Shown: positions 46,460-55,209 of the stretch, piece after piece
Layout: each line of letters starts with the position of its first letter
Numbering within the stretch: the first letter of the stretch is position 1
Assembly (NCBI GenBank): GCA_020630615.1
Contig: JAHDBA010000007.1
Location: 1-64,000, forward strand
From: Myxococcota bacterium
GTDB taxonomy: Bacteria > Myxococcota > UBA727 > JAHDBA01
Length of the DNA: 64,000 nt
Reading direction: 5' to 3'
Program-made: the position numbers and the translations under genes
The notes under the pieces: model-generated
What the model saw: only the letters and a program-made list of their open reading frames with translations
What the model was told of the DNA's origin: nothing
Databases searched by the model: none

Positions 46460-48163
46460 TTAATTGGATGGACCTCCCTCCAATCTCGATTCCGGAAAGT
46501 AATGCTCAAGGATTTCATCATAATCTTGGCCGCTCTGAGCCCGCCCAATTGCCCCATGTTGACACATACCCGCACCGTGCCCAAAACCTGCCCCTATCAA
46601 CTTCAATGATTTGAGCTCACCCAATGCATCGTACTTAGAGTCAATGTAAAAAAGAGCAGATTTGGCATCGCCAAGCCAACGTCGAATTGCGAGCTCGCGG
46701 TGGATCTCCAAAGTGCCATTCTCATGAATAACATGAAGCGTCTTCGCTCTTCCGCCCTGTCCACGGGCAACAACCTGAATTTTCTGAATTCGCCCGATTG
46801 AGTGTCGCCGACTAAGCTTGAGAAGAGCCTCGGTATCGTAGTGCTTTGTCCACCGAAAAGATGACTTTGCGCCAGCATACCCGGAGTTTGAACAATAAGC
46901 CCTTTCAGCCTCATCAATAAATTTTCGTACGCTTGCATTCTCTGCCAGCGATACACTTGATCGATGGGTTTCGTTGATCGTATCGATCGCTCCAAGCAGA
47001 CTTGGATGTGGTGGTCTCCCCCACACTTCAGCAGCATTAGCACCGTGCCCACCACATGAGGCGGAATAAAAGGTTGGTACGAGCTGCCCATTCGGATCAA
47101 CCAATATTTGGCCTTGGGTTTCCTCAAGCGCAACTTGCAGCCGCTGCAGACCTTTACTCGAGGCATTCAAGTGCTTTTGATTAAAGTTTTGACAATGGGA
47201 TTTGGAACATAACATATATGGCGCATCCAAATGCCGATGGCCAAGCTTTGCATAGAGCTCCCCACGCGCTGCCACAGCTTGGGCCTTGAGAGCAGCCAAA
47301 GGCGCGTTGATAAATATCTCACTCGGCAGAACGCCAAGAAGCCACTGAGTCTCTGATACAATGTGCGTTTCTTCGATCATGTTCGGACCCGAACTCGAGA
47401 ACGCTGTTGTTGTGACAAAACACTCACCTTTTAAAGAGCAGATCGCACCTCGCTTCGAGGGGACAAGCCAAAGTGCATCATTCCCCTGAATATCCACCTG
47501 GGTTTTTCCCTTCGAATCCAAAATGGTAAGATGTAAAAGGCTGCTCACCTTTTTGGGGGCGAGCCAGTAAAAGTCAGGCTGAGGGTTAGCACTCTTTTGA
47601 GTATGGGCATTGAAAGGTTTGGAAGAAACGAGCCACTCTTGTCGATTATCCACAATATGATTCCCATAAGGACTGACCACTGCGCCCACCTGGATCCACG
47701 AAAGATTCGGCTCGAGCTTTTTATGCCTCCAAAAATCACCTTCTTTTTGCCCAGCGTCACCTCGATGGATCTCCAGTGCCTTGAGGCGCCATAATGGAAG
47801 TGGTGCGTGTCTTGTTTGACGCTTGATGTTCGAGATTCGAATTCGATTTCCAGACGCAAGCAAATAGCTCTTTCCACCGAAAAGGACCCTCCAGTCAGCA
47901 CGCTTGACTCGGTATTCTAGAACAGAGCCTTCATGGCGCGTGCCAACTGAAATTAATGGAAGACCAGCCCTGTTTAGAATAGGCCTTTTTGAATGCAATA
48001 TTTGAAGAGTGGGTAGCGTCTCGAGTTCAGTTGAAAGAGGTAGGGCAAGGGCGAAAAGTGTTGAAGATGAAATGAGATAAGGAAGGCAACACCACAGTAC
48101 ACGTTGAGGCACAGCCCGGCAAAAACCAATCAAAGCCCCCAATTTATTAGACGATTCAACCAC
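46460..48163 (-). CDS. SpoIID/LytB-domain protein, exported
   Basis: A 567-residue protein. An N-terminal membrane/signal segment (VLWCCLPYLISSSTLFALAL) is followed by beta-rich sequence (residues about 60-290) and the SpoIID core: QWLLGVLPSEIFINAPLAAL then KAQAVAARGELYAKLGHRHL, with the catalytic-type Glu in SEIF. Also CSKSHCQNFN, YSASCGGHGANA and FGHGAGMCQHGAIGRAQSG (the second conserved block). It should act as a lytic transglycosylase or amidase enhancer on peptidoglycan. GTG 48163 is 3 nt after the sensor-like gene, so coupled. A second SpoIID protein lies at 35363. Confidence 0.9.
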   Translation of the reverse strand: MVESSNKLGALIGFCRAVPQRVLWCCLPYLISSSTLFALALPLSTELETLPTLQILHSKRPILNRAGLPLISVGTRHEGSVLEYRVKRADWRVLFGGKSYLLASGNRIRISNIKRQTRHAPLPLWRLKALEIHRGDAGQKEGDFWRHKKLEPNLSWIQVGAVVSPYGNHIVDNRQEWLVSSKPFNAHTQKSANPQPDFYWLAPKKVSSLLHLTILDSKGKTQVDIQGNDALWLVPSKRGAICSLKGECFVTTTAFSSSGPNMIEETHIVSETQWLLGVLPSEIFINAPLAALKAQAVAARGELYAKLGHRHLDAPYMLCSKSHCQNFNQKHLNASSKGLQRLQVALEETQGQILVDPNGQLVPTFYSASCGGHGANAAEVWGRPPHPSLLGAIDTINETHRSSVSLAENASVRKFIDEAERAYCSNSGYAGAKSSFRWTKHYDTEALLKLSRRHSIGRIQKIQVVARGQGGRAKTLHVIHENGTLEIHRELAIRRWLGDAKSALFYIDSKYDALGELKSLKLIGAGFGHGAGMCQHGAIGRAQSGQDYDEILEHYFPESRLEGGPSN

Positions 48164-48166
48164 TCA

Positions 48167-49798
48167 TCAACTCTGCGGGATCGCGCGCAATGCCGCTTTC
48201 CCGTTTTTCTGGTAGACTTGAAACTCGATATCACGCGTTTGGTATTCCTCGAAAATTCTGTTCCGAGAACTTTCAACCTTTCTCACAAAACGCTCGTAAC
48301 CAATATTGGCAATGCTTTGTTGACAGCGCAAACGTTCTTCCAAAAAGTTCTGGTACAAGGCGAAATAGGCGCGGTCTTCGCCCAACAATGTTTGTGTACT
48401 GGACGCTTCATCCCAGACAGCCCGTGTGTTGCTGTCGCTCTTTGTTTCACGTTCACGTAGGCGTCCACCTTGCAGCCTTAACGGAAGCTCTTGCGCGACT
48501 TTAGCCGCTTGTCCTTCCATCACGGGTTGACCGGTCAACGAAATATCATGTGTCGCAAAACCATTGAGTTCTGCATTCGTGGGTTTAAGAGTCGTTGCCC
48601 CAGCCTTCGCTTCAAACTCTGCTGGGTTCTTCGGACCGCTCGTGTCCCCTCTGGTCCCCCCCCCTAACAACCGGTCTGAACTTTGAGTCTTTGAGTTGTT
48701 TGTGGCGACAAGCTTCTCGGTCGTCTTTTCAATCGTGTTCTCAGTTGAAGCACGATAGGCAGACTTAAGGTTCTTCACGGACTCGTGCGCGATAGTCTGA
48801 GTGCGTTCTATTTCGCTACCCAATTCACTCGTCAAACGTACTTTCAATCTTGCAACATCTTCCAATCTCGAATGCTCTTTTGAAATTCTGGTCATCGCCC
48901 ATGCAACCCAAGCTGAAAGAAGAGCCATTAGAATCAGAATCAAAAATTGTAGGCGGGCAAGGTGCTGCGTCGTAGCCCGACGGTCGTATTCAACTGTCCA
49001 ATTTTTCTCGCTTCGGAAGTCTACGAATGTCGGCTTTGAAGTTCCCTCCTGAAATACCAACATCCGATTCGCAGCTTTCAGAGGTTCGCGCAGCCATGTT
49101 ACGCCATCGCCCCACAAGGGCCAAAGCGATCGTCCCCCGTTATCCTTTGGGGTGAGTTCCTTCGCATCTCCCCATAAATCTAAAAACCTTAATCCTACGA
49201 TTGAGCCAAACAACCCGCTCTTCGACGGGAAAATTTGGACCGAAAGCTCAGAATCAAAGTTCAGTAGTTTAATAAAGCGAGCTACTGAATAGGCATAATG
49301 TAGATAGCCTCGTCTTTTTTGCCCCATTTCCGTACCCGCATCGATAAGCGTAGCGATGATCACTGCCTCATGCTCGGCAGTCGCGCCGAAGTAGGTTAAC
49401 TGGATGGGCTTTTCTGAGTTTTTACGATCGAGCTTTAAATGGGATTCCAAGCTCTCTAAGCTTTGCACATCAATTGGGAATGTTGGTAAAACCTGCCTCT
49501 CACCCTCCCATATCATCGCGATGGAATTGGGCATCACATGGTCCTTTGAGTCCAACATATCCATCAACATCTGACTGGATCTTGGCTCAGGTCGACTTTT
49601 CAAAAGGGCAAGATTGAAGCGCATCGACGCGTTAATGTTTTGAATATACGTTGTCCAAGTCTTCTCAACATCGGCAACGATGTCTGCTGTGTTCTCCGAT
49701 CTTTCATGCCCTGTACTCGCAAGACGCATGATCAATACGTTTAGAACCACCAAAAGTAGTAGTGTACAGAGCCACACTATCGTGCGTACACGAAACAT
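48167..49798 (-). CDS. Two-TM sensor-like protein, MXAN_5187-type C-terminus (tentative)
   Basis: A 543-residue protein. TM1 is at about 5-25 (TIVWLCTLLLLVVLNVLIM), then a periplasmic domain of about 240 residues that resembles sensor or CHASE/dCache-like modules without a recognisable signature, TM2 at about 285-305 (FLILILMALLSAWVAWAM), then a coiled coil and a Ser/Thr/Lys-rich linker. The last about 70 residues have FLEERLRCQQSIANIGYERF and end FQVYQKNGKAALRAIPQS, a pattern I recall from the small C-terminal domain of the MXAN_5187 family. No kinase, GGDEF or EAL motif is seen. ATG 49798 was chosen because it lies 2 nt after the kinase stop with AGGG upstream. Probably a partner of that kinase. 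Confidence 0.72.
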   Translation of the reverse strand: MFRVRTIVWLCTLLLLVVLNVLIMRLASTGHERSENTADIVADVEKTWTTYIQNINASMRFNLALLKSRPEPRSSQMLMDMLDSKDHVMPNSIAMIWEGERQVLPTFPIDVQSLESLESHLKLDRKNSEKPIQLTYFGATAEHEAVIIATLIDAGTEMGQKRRGYLHYAYSVARFIKLLNFDSELSVQIFPSKSGLFGSIVGLRFLDLWGDAKELTPKDNGGRSLWPLWGDGVTWLREPLKAANRMLVFQEGTSKPTFVDFRSEKNWTVEYDRRATTQHLARLQFLILILMALLSAWVAWAMTRISKEHSRLEDVARLKVRLTSELGSEIERTQTIAHESVKNLKSAYRASTENTIEKTTEKLVATNNSKTQSSDRLLGGGTRGDTSGPKNPAEFEAKAGATTLKPTNAELNGFATHDISLTGQPVMEGQAAKVAQELPLRLQGGRLRERETKSDSNTRAVWDEASSTQTLLGEDRAYFALYQNFLEERLRCQQSIANIGYERFVRKVESSRNRIFEEYQTRDIEFQVYQKNGKAALRAIPQS

Positions 49799-49800
49799 AT

Positions 49801-51933
49801 TTAAAGCCCTGAAACGACGGTGTTTAGCCAATCGGCCTGGAGATCACCAAATACACATGCGCCAGAGTCGCAAGCAAGCCCCAACTTAACACTCTCCTCT
49901 TTCGCCCAGCTTCCGACTCGAGTTTGCTCACCGAAAGCTGTGCACGAAGGTGTTTCCAATGTCAGATCACATTCAAGAGAAAGTTGCTTTGACGCTTCAC
50001 CGGTGCATGCACGAGGGTGAACTTGTGGACCACCTTCAGCGCCAATTTCAACCCAAGCACAACTGCCATTCGATAGTTTGACCCAACCCAAAGCTGAAGA
50101 TTTTCCCATCAGAAAAATTCCACCATACCCAAGTTTGGTGACTTCGCTTCTGTCACCCTTTCTGGTTTTAGAAGTTTCACGCCCTTTAACTTTTTGTAGT
50201 TCAGCGGACAACTTCCATCGTCGCGCCGGTATTGCAGAGTCATGAATAAGCATCGCAACCTCTTGACGTGATTGGCTCACGTCAAGGTACTCAAAAAGTC
50301 CGGTGTCATGTAAGGACCAGCCCGTTGATGTTGCCGTCCAGTCCTCATAGGTACGACCCGGTTGCATCGCCAACAACCCCTTCGGCTCAGAGGCGTCAAG
50401 CGACAGCTGCTCATTCCCGCTGAACGTCTGCTCCTCGGAATCAGGAGAGAATGCAAACCAGCTCGACACGACAATCGACAGTAGGAGTAGTGCTCCCCCA
50501 ATTGATAATATCAAAGGAGCGCTCAGAAAGCGTTTAGCCGTATCAACCAACCCTTCCCAATCTTGCCCTGTAGCGGGGAGCTCATCGACAGAAGTTCCGA
50601 TCTCCGACATCCGTACTTCCTTGATGGGGGTCGGAGGAATGGAGAAATCAGTAATTGGGTCGAGAAAGTCACCCGCATTCCAGTCAGGGTTGCTCCCTTC
50701 CACGAATCCTTCGGCTTTTTGAAGCGTCTTTGATGAAACGACCCCACCCAAGAGACGTTGCTGTCGCGCATCATCATACTTTTTAGCGCTTTTACCTTTT
50801 CGAGTACGGCGCATTAAATCTTTTTCCACTCTTTTCAAGGCTGAATCGAGTTCGTAACAGGTACGAAAGCGTTTGTCCGCCGATTGCGCCAATGCAGTAT
50901 TCAGTGCACGGTCAAGTGACTTTGGTAGATGAGATAAGCCTGGCCTTTCGCTCGGTAAATGAAAACGTCCTAGCGGAAGGTCACCCGTGACCATCTCATA
51001 CAAGATTACACCCAAGGCATATATATCGGCTGCGGGACCCACGCGTTTTGCATCTGTTCGCTGCTCTGGCGCCATATAGTTGGGTGTGCCCATTGTCATA
51101 CGACTTTTCGTAAGATTTGGGTGTGGATCCTCTGTTCCCATACCGGCAAGACCGAAATCAACCAAGATTAAACGTTCGTCATAGTTGCCACGATCGTCAC
51201 AGGTATCTTGAACAAGAATATTTTCAGGTTTGAGATCACGATGAACGACAGATTCACGATGAGCAGCTTCAAGCGCTTGAGCAACCTGACGGGCATAGCG
51301 AACAGCTCGCAAGGGTGGCAACCCTTCTTTTTTCATCAAACGCCTTAAGGAGACGCCTTCCACATAGGGCATGCTCAAAAAGTGCCATTTTTCGAAAACG
51401 CCTCGCTCCAAGATCGAAACAACACCCTGATGGCTGACCGCATCAAGTGCTGCTGCCTCGCGTTCAAAACGTGCAATAAAATCGTCTCGTTCCGCAAGTT
51501 CAAGAGAAAGTACTTTGACAGCGACAAGTCCATCATAATCTCGACGTTTTGCCTTATAGACCTGTCCCATTGCTCCCTTTCCAATTAAAGAAAGCATGGT
51601 GTATCCGGGTAATCGAGGTGTCTCAATGTTTTCGTTTTTTTGACCGTGCTTTTGCTCTACCCGAGAGCTTACCTTTGAGCGTCGACGTTTTGTTGCTGGC
51701 CGACTGAACGGTGTGGCTTCCCTGCTGCCAACCCGAGACTCTACAAAGGTCTCCAGTAGGACATCAAACTCTTCTGGCTCAGAGCCTCTCGGAGCCCCCT
51801 CTCCGGAGCGTGCATCCGAATCACGATAGCGCCGGGCAAGTGCAGGGTGTATCCCGAGCTCTGAAGAAAGGTCAGAAGACAAGTCAGAGGCACGCTCTGT
51901 TGAGGTTCGAGATTCGCTGACGCCGGATTTCAT
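49801..51933 (-). CDS. Transmembrane Ser/Thr protein kinase with C-terminal extracytoplasmic domain
   Basis: About 710 residues. A 110-residue Ser/Glu/Arg-rich N-terminal extension precedes the kinase domain (about 112-375): IGKGAMGQVY, Lys140, HRDLKPEN (231-238), DFG (259-261) and APEQ. Asp and Lys are intact. A TM helix is at about 473-495 (LILSIGGALLLLSIVVSSWF). The outer about 210 residues are beta-rich with two pairs of Cys (SCAWVEIG ... PRACTGEA; LECDLTLETPSC; LACDSGACVF), perhaps a lectin/LamG-like sandwich. ATG 51933 was preferred to a TTG at 51957; AGGGAG lies about 10 nt upstream. It heads a chain of minus-strand genes ending at the CinA-like gene. Confidence 0.9.
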   Translation of the reverse strand: MKSGVSESRTSTERASDLSSDLSSELGIHPALARRYRDSDARSGEGAPRGSEPEEFDVLLETFVESRVGSREATPFSRPATKRRRSKVSSRVEQKHGQKNENIETPRLPGYTMLSLIGKGAMGQVYKAKRRDYDGLVAVKVLSLELAERDDFIARFEREAAALDAVSHQGVVSILERGVFEKWHFLSMPYVEGVSLRRLMKKEGLPPLRAVRYARQVAQALEAAHRESVVHRDLKPENILVQDTCDDRGNYDERLILVDFGLAGMGTEDPHPNLTKSRMTMGTPNYMAPEQRTDAKRVGPAADIYALGVILYEMVTGDLPLGRFHLPSERPGLSHLPKSLDRALNTALAQSADKRFRTCYELDSALKRVEKDLMRRTRKGKSAKKYDDARQQRLLGGVVSSKTLQKAEGFVEGSNPDWNAGDFLDPITDFSIPPTPIKEVRMSEIGTSVDELPATGQDWEGLVDTAKRFLSAPLILSIGGALLLLSIVVSSWFAFSPDSEEQTFSGNEQLSLDASEPKGLLAMQPGRTYEDWTATSTGWSLHDTGLFEYLDVSQSRQEVAMLIHDSAIPARRWKLSAELQKVKGRETSKTRKGDRSEVTKLGYGGIFLMGKSSALGWVKLSNGSCAWVEIGAEGGPQVHPRACTGEASKQLSLECDLTLETPSCTAFGEQTRVGSWAKEESVKLGLACDSGACVFGDLQADWLNTVVSGL

Positions 51934-52087
51934 CAAAGAAAAACTCCCTGCACCCAATCGACATTACCACCCAATCGGAGACAAGAAGATCCTAAATCAT
52001 TTTCACATCAAATGCGAAAATTATTCGAAAAAAATTTCGATCTATAGTATCGCGATCTGAAGCGCATAGAGATCACTTTAGATCGAC

Positions 52088-52807
52088 TTATGCACGATAA
52101 CGCATTCGTCCTCGTTGAGCTTTTTGAAGTGCAGGGTGGGTTTCCAGTTGAAATTGGTACCATGGGTCCCCGTATCCTTTCATTTTCATTTTCTTCCCGT
52201 TCTGCAGTGCGCGAAGGTTCTGTTTGAGATAAGGGTCTTTTTCACCCAGCGTCTCTTCCCCTTGAGCGAGAACTCGAATTGCTTCGTCTTTATTGCCCGC
52301 TTTCCAATTCAAGTACCCCCAAAGTGACCACATTAAGCCTTGCTTGGGCGATGTTTTTGATGTCATCGTCATCGTCTCATTCATGGAGGTAAAGTCCTTG
52401 CGCTTATACTGTAAAATCGCAAGCATCGCCTTTGCTTGCCAGGACTTCGACCATGCTGTGTTCAAATAGGGCTCTGCAGCTTTATACTTTTGTTGCATAA
52501 AGAGAAGAGTCCCTATCTGACCATCCATAATCTTTGCAAAGAGTGGCTGCCACCACTCATATTGAGATTTGAGGTCAATCATTTTGTCCACTGCTGCGCC
52601 AACGTAGCTTGGACCACGTTGAAGATCTTTTTGAATTTGGAGCATTTCAATTTGAATCTTTTTATTGAAAAATCGATTCATTAAGAAGAAGCAAATACCA
52701 AAACCAAGCAATGCAAAGAAAACACCCGTCCAAAGGTTTTCAAGAACAAAAAAGCCGAGTGAAAATCCAAGGATCGAGGCAATCGCAGAACAAAAAATAT
52801 TATACAT
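52088..52807 (-). CDS. Membrane protein with TPR-like helices
   Basis: A 239-residue protein. Two N-terminal membrane helices (about 1-45, FCSAIASILGFSLGFFVLEN and GVFFALLGFGICFFLM) are followed by a soluble helical region of TPR-like pairs (GTLLFMQQKYKAAEPYLNTA; AMLAILQYKRKDFTSMNETM; LMWSLWGYLNWKAGNKDEAI then RVLAQGE). The C-terminus is basic (KKMKMKGYGD ... GRMRYRA). It may be a membrane-anchored scaffold. ATG 52807 follows AAGG at about 8 nt. Unrecognised family. It lies 79 nt downstream of recO. Confidence 0.75.
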   Translation of the reverse strand: MYNIFCSAIASILGFSLGFFVLENLWTGVFFALLGFGICFFLMNRFFNKKIQIEMLQIQKDLQRGPSYVGAAVDKMIDLKSQYEWWQPLFAKIMDGQIGTLLFMQQKYKAAEPYLNTAWSKSWQAKAMLAILQYKRKDFTSMNETMTMTSKTSPKQGLMWSLWGYLNWKAGNKDEAIRVLAQGEETLGEKDPYLKQNLRALQNGKKMKMKGYGDPWYQFQLETHPALQKAQRGRMRYRA

Positions 52808-52886
52808 TAAAAACACCTTCCTTCTCGCATATACCTTCTTTTTATAGACATGATTTTACGAAGTGTACAGACACTAGAAGCATGCT

Positions 52887-53654
52887 TTACAGAGTTTTAC
52901 TCATCTTTTTCAGAAAAGATGCAGCTCGAGGTAAAGGCCAATCTTGTGCAAGCCGAGCATGATTGAAAAACCGACCCAAAACCCGAAGGTCATTTCTATC
53001 AAGCTCATCATGATAACTAGAATATAAATGTGGAGCAGTCGACTGTCTCAGTTCAGTGAGCAGTAGAAGTCCTTGGTAGGATATCTCATATTCATTCCTC
53101 TCAAGACTCAAGCTTGCACAGCGATCCTTCACACAGACACAAGAACCATTCGCACAATTAAAGCGGTATGAAGCTTCTTCAGCAACTGCGCATTGTTTCA
53201 AATCTACACCAGGCAGTATTCCTTGCCCATGGGCCAAGCACAACTCGAAAATACGCATGACAGAGATATCCTGATGGGTACCTTCTATCGTTTTCAACGC
53301 CCAATCCAAAAGCGTGTAAAGGCCAGTGCTTTCGGAGCTATTTTGAGCAACAATCTCAACCCACTCGGCAACATAACTTTTGCGCCCAAAAACCAAAGGA
53401 TCAAGATTTTGAAAACCCAGCGGGTTGTGTGCATCAAAACTCTTAAGCACGCCCAACTCACTTTTTACGTTTTGAGTGATGACCGCTTCACCCTTGGCCA
53501 AATTCTCAATTCGACCACGGCGACGAGCCGATTTACCACCAAAAACTTTAAGGGAAAGCATTCCTTGAGTGTCCGAAAAGAAATTCACAATTCGAAGCTG
53601 GTCATTAACCGGTCTTACCCTAAGAATATAACCTTCATGGGTGGAGGACCTCAT
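52887..53654 (-). CDS. recO: DNA repair protein RecO
   Basis: A 255-residue RecO. N-terminal OB-fold (EGYILRVRPVNDQLRIVNFF ... GMLSLKVFGGKSA), central helices, a Cys-rich zinc-binding segment (CANGSCVCVKDRC) and the helical end SYQGLLLLTELRQ. RecO with RecR loads RecA onto SSB-coated ssDNA. ATG at 53654 has GAGAGG about 7 nt upstream. No recR or era is adjacent; a TPR lipoprotein gene lies 34 nt upstream on the same strand. Confidence 0.92.
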   Translation of the reverse strand: MRSSTHEGYILRVRPVNDQLRIVNFFSDTQGMLSLKVFGGKSARRRGRIENLAKGEAVITQNVKSELGVLKSFDAHNPLGFQNLDPLVFGRKSYVAEWVEIVAQNSSESTGLYTLLDWALKTIEGTHQDISVMRIFELCLAHGQGILPGVDLKQCAVAEEASYRFNCANGSCVCVKDRCASLSLERNEYEISYQGLLLLTELRQSTAPHLYSSYHDELDRNDLRVLGRFFNHARLAQDWPLPRAASFLKKMSKTL

Positions 53655-53688
53655 GATGCACCTCTCAACGTATGAAAAAAATCATGCA

Positions 53689-54498
53689 CTAATCTTTTGG
53701 GTGAGCACTAAGCCGTTCCCCGCACGTTTTTGCACCGATATGCCCCTGAAAACGTCTCTCACACTCAACCCAAGTCTGGAATGCTTCAATTTTTTGGGTG
53801 TTTCCCCAGTATGCATCACCAAGCTGAAGCATCGCTGCACTCAGCAAAGGTTCTCCAACCTTCTCAGACTTCCCATCAACGTCACAACGCGAGAAAAATT
53901 CTTCGGTGTATTGAATCGTCATCTCGTGCTCTTGAAGTGCGGCTGTTGCTTCGCCCAACTTCACATACGCAGCACACATCATGGGTTGCATCTGCAATGC
54001 GTTTTGATAATGGATTTTTGCCCTTTCAAAGTCGTTCTTGACCATATGAGCATCGCCCAAGCTTTTTTCTGCATAATAGGGTGTCATGTAAGTGAGCGAG
54101 CTTCGAACTTCAGTTAAGCGGGCAATCGCCTCATCGACGCGGCCTGCGTCCAAAAGAATAACACCCTCAAGATTAAGCGCATCCGGGAAATCGTCTCGCT
54201 TCTTTTGTGCGTTTTCGACACTCGTCAACGCCTTTTGATGCTCGCCAAAACCAAGAAAATAGACGGTCGCACTCAGGTAATCAATGTCAGCATCATCTGG
54301 GTCCAGCTTTGAGGCTTTTTGCAACTCAATTAACGCTTGGCGATATTTTGCGGATGCATCTGCGCGCTCATTTCGCAATTCACTCTCTTGAGCTTCATGA
54401 ACAAGCGAGAGAGCACCGCGATAGATTGACTTTGCCACTTCGCGCTCTCGAACACTGGGACGATGTGCACAACACAATGAAGTTGCCATCATGCACAC
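53689..54498 (-). CDS. TPR lipoprotein; true start probably upstream at a non-standard ATC codon
   Basis: About 269 residues from GTG 54498. At least four TPR-like pairs: KYRQALIELQKASKLDPDDA, ATVYFLGFGEHQKALTSVEN, NLEGVILLDAGRVDEAIARL, DFERAKIHYQNALQMQPMMC and on. From this GTG the N-terminus is only MCMMATSLCC, which is too short for a signal peptide. Read in frame upstream it continues IVLLSKHYWVHRFLL, giving a full lipoprotein signal with a lipobox near ATSLC. The only upstream codon next to an SD (AAGGGGGG) is ATC at 54543-54541, so an ATC start or a base error there is likely. Function probably a scaffold in the periplasm. Confidence 0.78.
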   Translation of the reverse strand: MCMMATSLCCAHRPSVREREVAKSIYRGALSLVHEAQESELRNERADASAKYRQALIELQKASKLDPDDADIDYLSATVYFLGFGEHQKALTSVENAQKKRDDFPDALNLEGVILLDAGRVDEAIARLTEVRSSLTYMTPYYAEKSLGDAHMVKNDFERAKIHYQNALQMQPMMCAAYVKLGEATAALQEHEMTIQYTEEFFSRCDVDGKSEKVGEPLLSAAMLQLGDAYWGNTQKIEAFQTWVECERRFQGHIGAKTCGERLSAHPKD

Positions 54499-54555
54499 GA
54501 GAAGGAAGCGATGGACCCAATAGTGTTTTGAGAGTAAAACGATGCCCCCCTTCTT

Positions 54556-55176
54556 TTAAAGCGTTCGTCGTACAAGTTCGGCTTTTTGCTCTTGTGCGTC
54601 TAAAACAATCTCTTCTTGTAGATTTTGATTCTCAGATGCATTCCGTGCATATTCATAAAGCACTTTATCGAAGACGACGTTGTCTTTGGTTAAGAGCCCT
54701 TTCCCGATCAAGATGCGAAGCTGATGTTTTGGGGAGTGACTTACATGTCCTTGGCCTCGACGTTTAAGGGCTGAAAAGCGAAGGTCGTTGTGCCCCTCTT
54801 TAACGAACTTGCTGATATCAATAACGCGTTGCTCACGCCGGTCATCAAATCGTTCAACCCATCGACCATTGATGAAAAGATCGACTTCATAATCCACCAA
54901 CCCTGGATGTGTGGCCTCCGCAACCAGGAGTGTCTTTTTAGAATCCGAGTGCTGTGCATTCTTACTTTTTGCTGAAGCCACTTTTTCAACGCGATAACCC
55001 TTTGCAACAATGTTAATGTTTCCGGTAGCGTCAATCTCAACACGAGCATTCTCGATAACTTGGTTCTGCACACCAGCCAAAGAATCCCCATTTAAGGTCA
55101 CCGACTTTGTTGTGTTTGCAGAAACGGCCGATGCGAAAACAAAATTTAGCGCGAAAATCACAAGCAGTTTTTTCAT
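54556..55176 (-). CDS. Exported protein of unknown function
   Basis: A 206-residue precursor with a signal peptide (MKKLLVIFALNFVFASAVSA). The mature part is a beta-rich domain, ARVEIDATGNINIVAKGYRV then LVDYEVDLFINGRWVERFDD and KFVKEGHNDLRFSALKRRGQ, reminiscent of a galactose-binding or C2-like sandwich, with a helical C-terminus (YEYARNASENQNLQEEIVLD). No family recognised. ATG at 55176 has GGAG about 8 nt upstream. Lies 33 nt after the aminotransferase gene and 57 nt before the TPR lipoprotein, so probably in the same transcript. Confidence 0.72.
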   Translation of the reverse strand: MKKLLVIFALNFVFASAVSANTTKSVTLNGDSLAGVQNQVIENARVEIDATGNINIVAKGYRVEKVASAKSKNAQHSDSKKTLLVAEATHPGLVDYEVDLFINGRWVERFDDRREQRVIDISKFVKEGHNDLRFSALKRRGQGHVSHSPKHQLRILIGKGLLTKDNVVFDKVLYEYARNASENQNLQEEIVLDAQEQKAELVRRTL

Positions 55177-55209
55177 TCGATTTGCTCCGTCTTTTTAGAT
55201 CTCAGTAAC

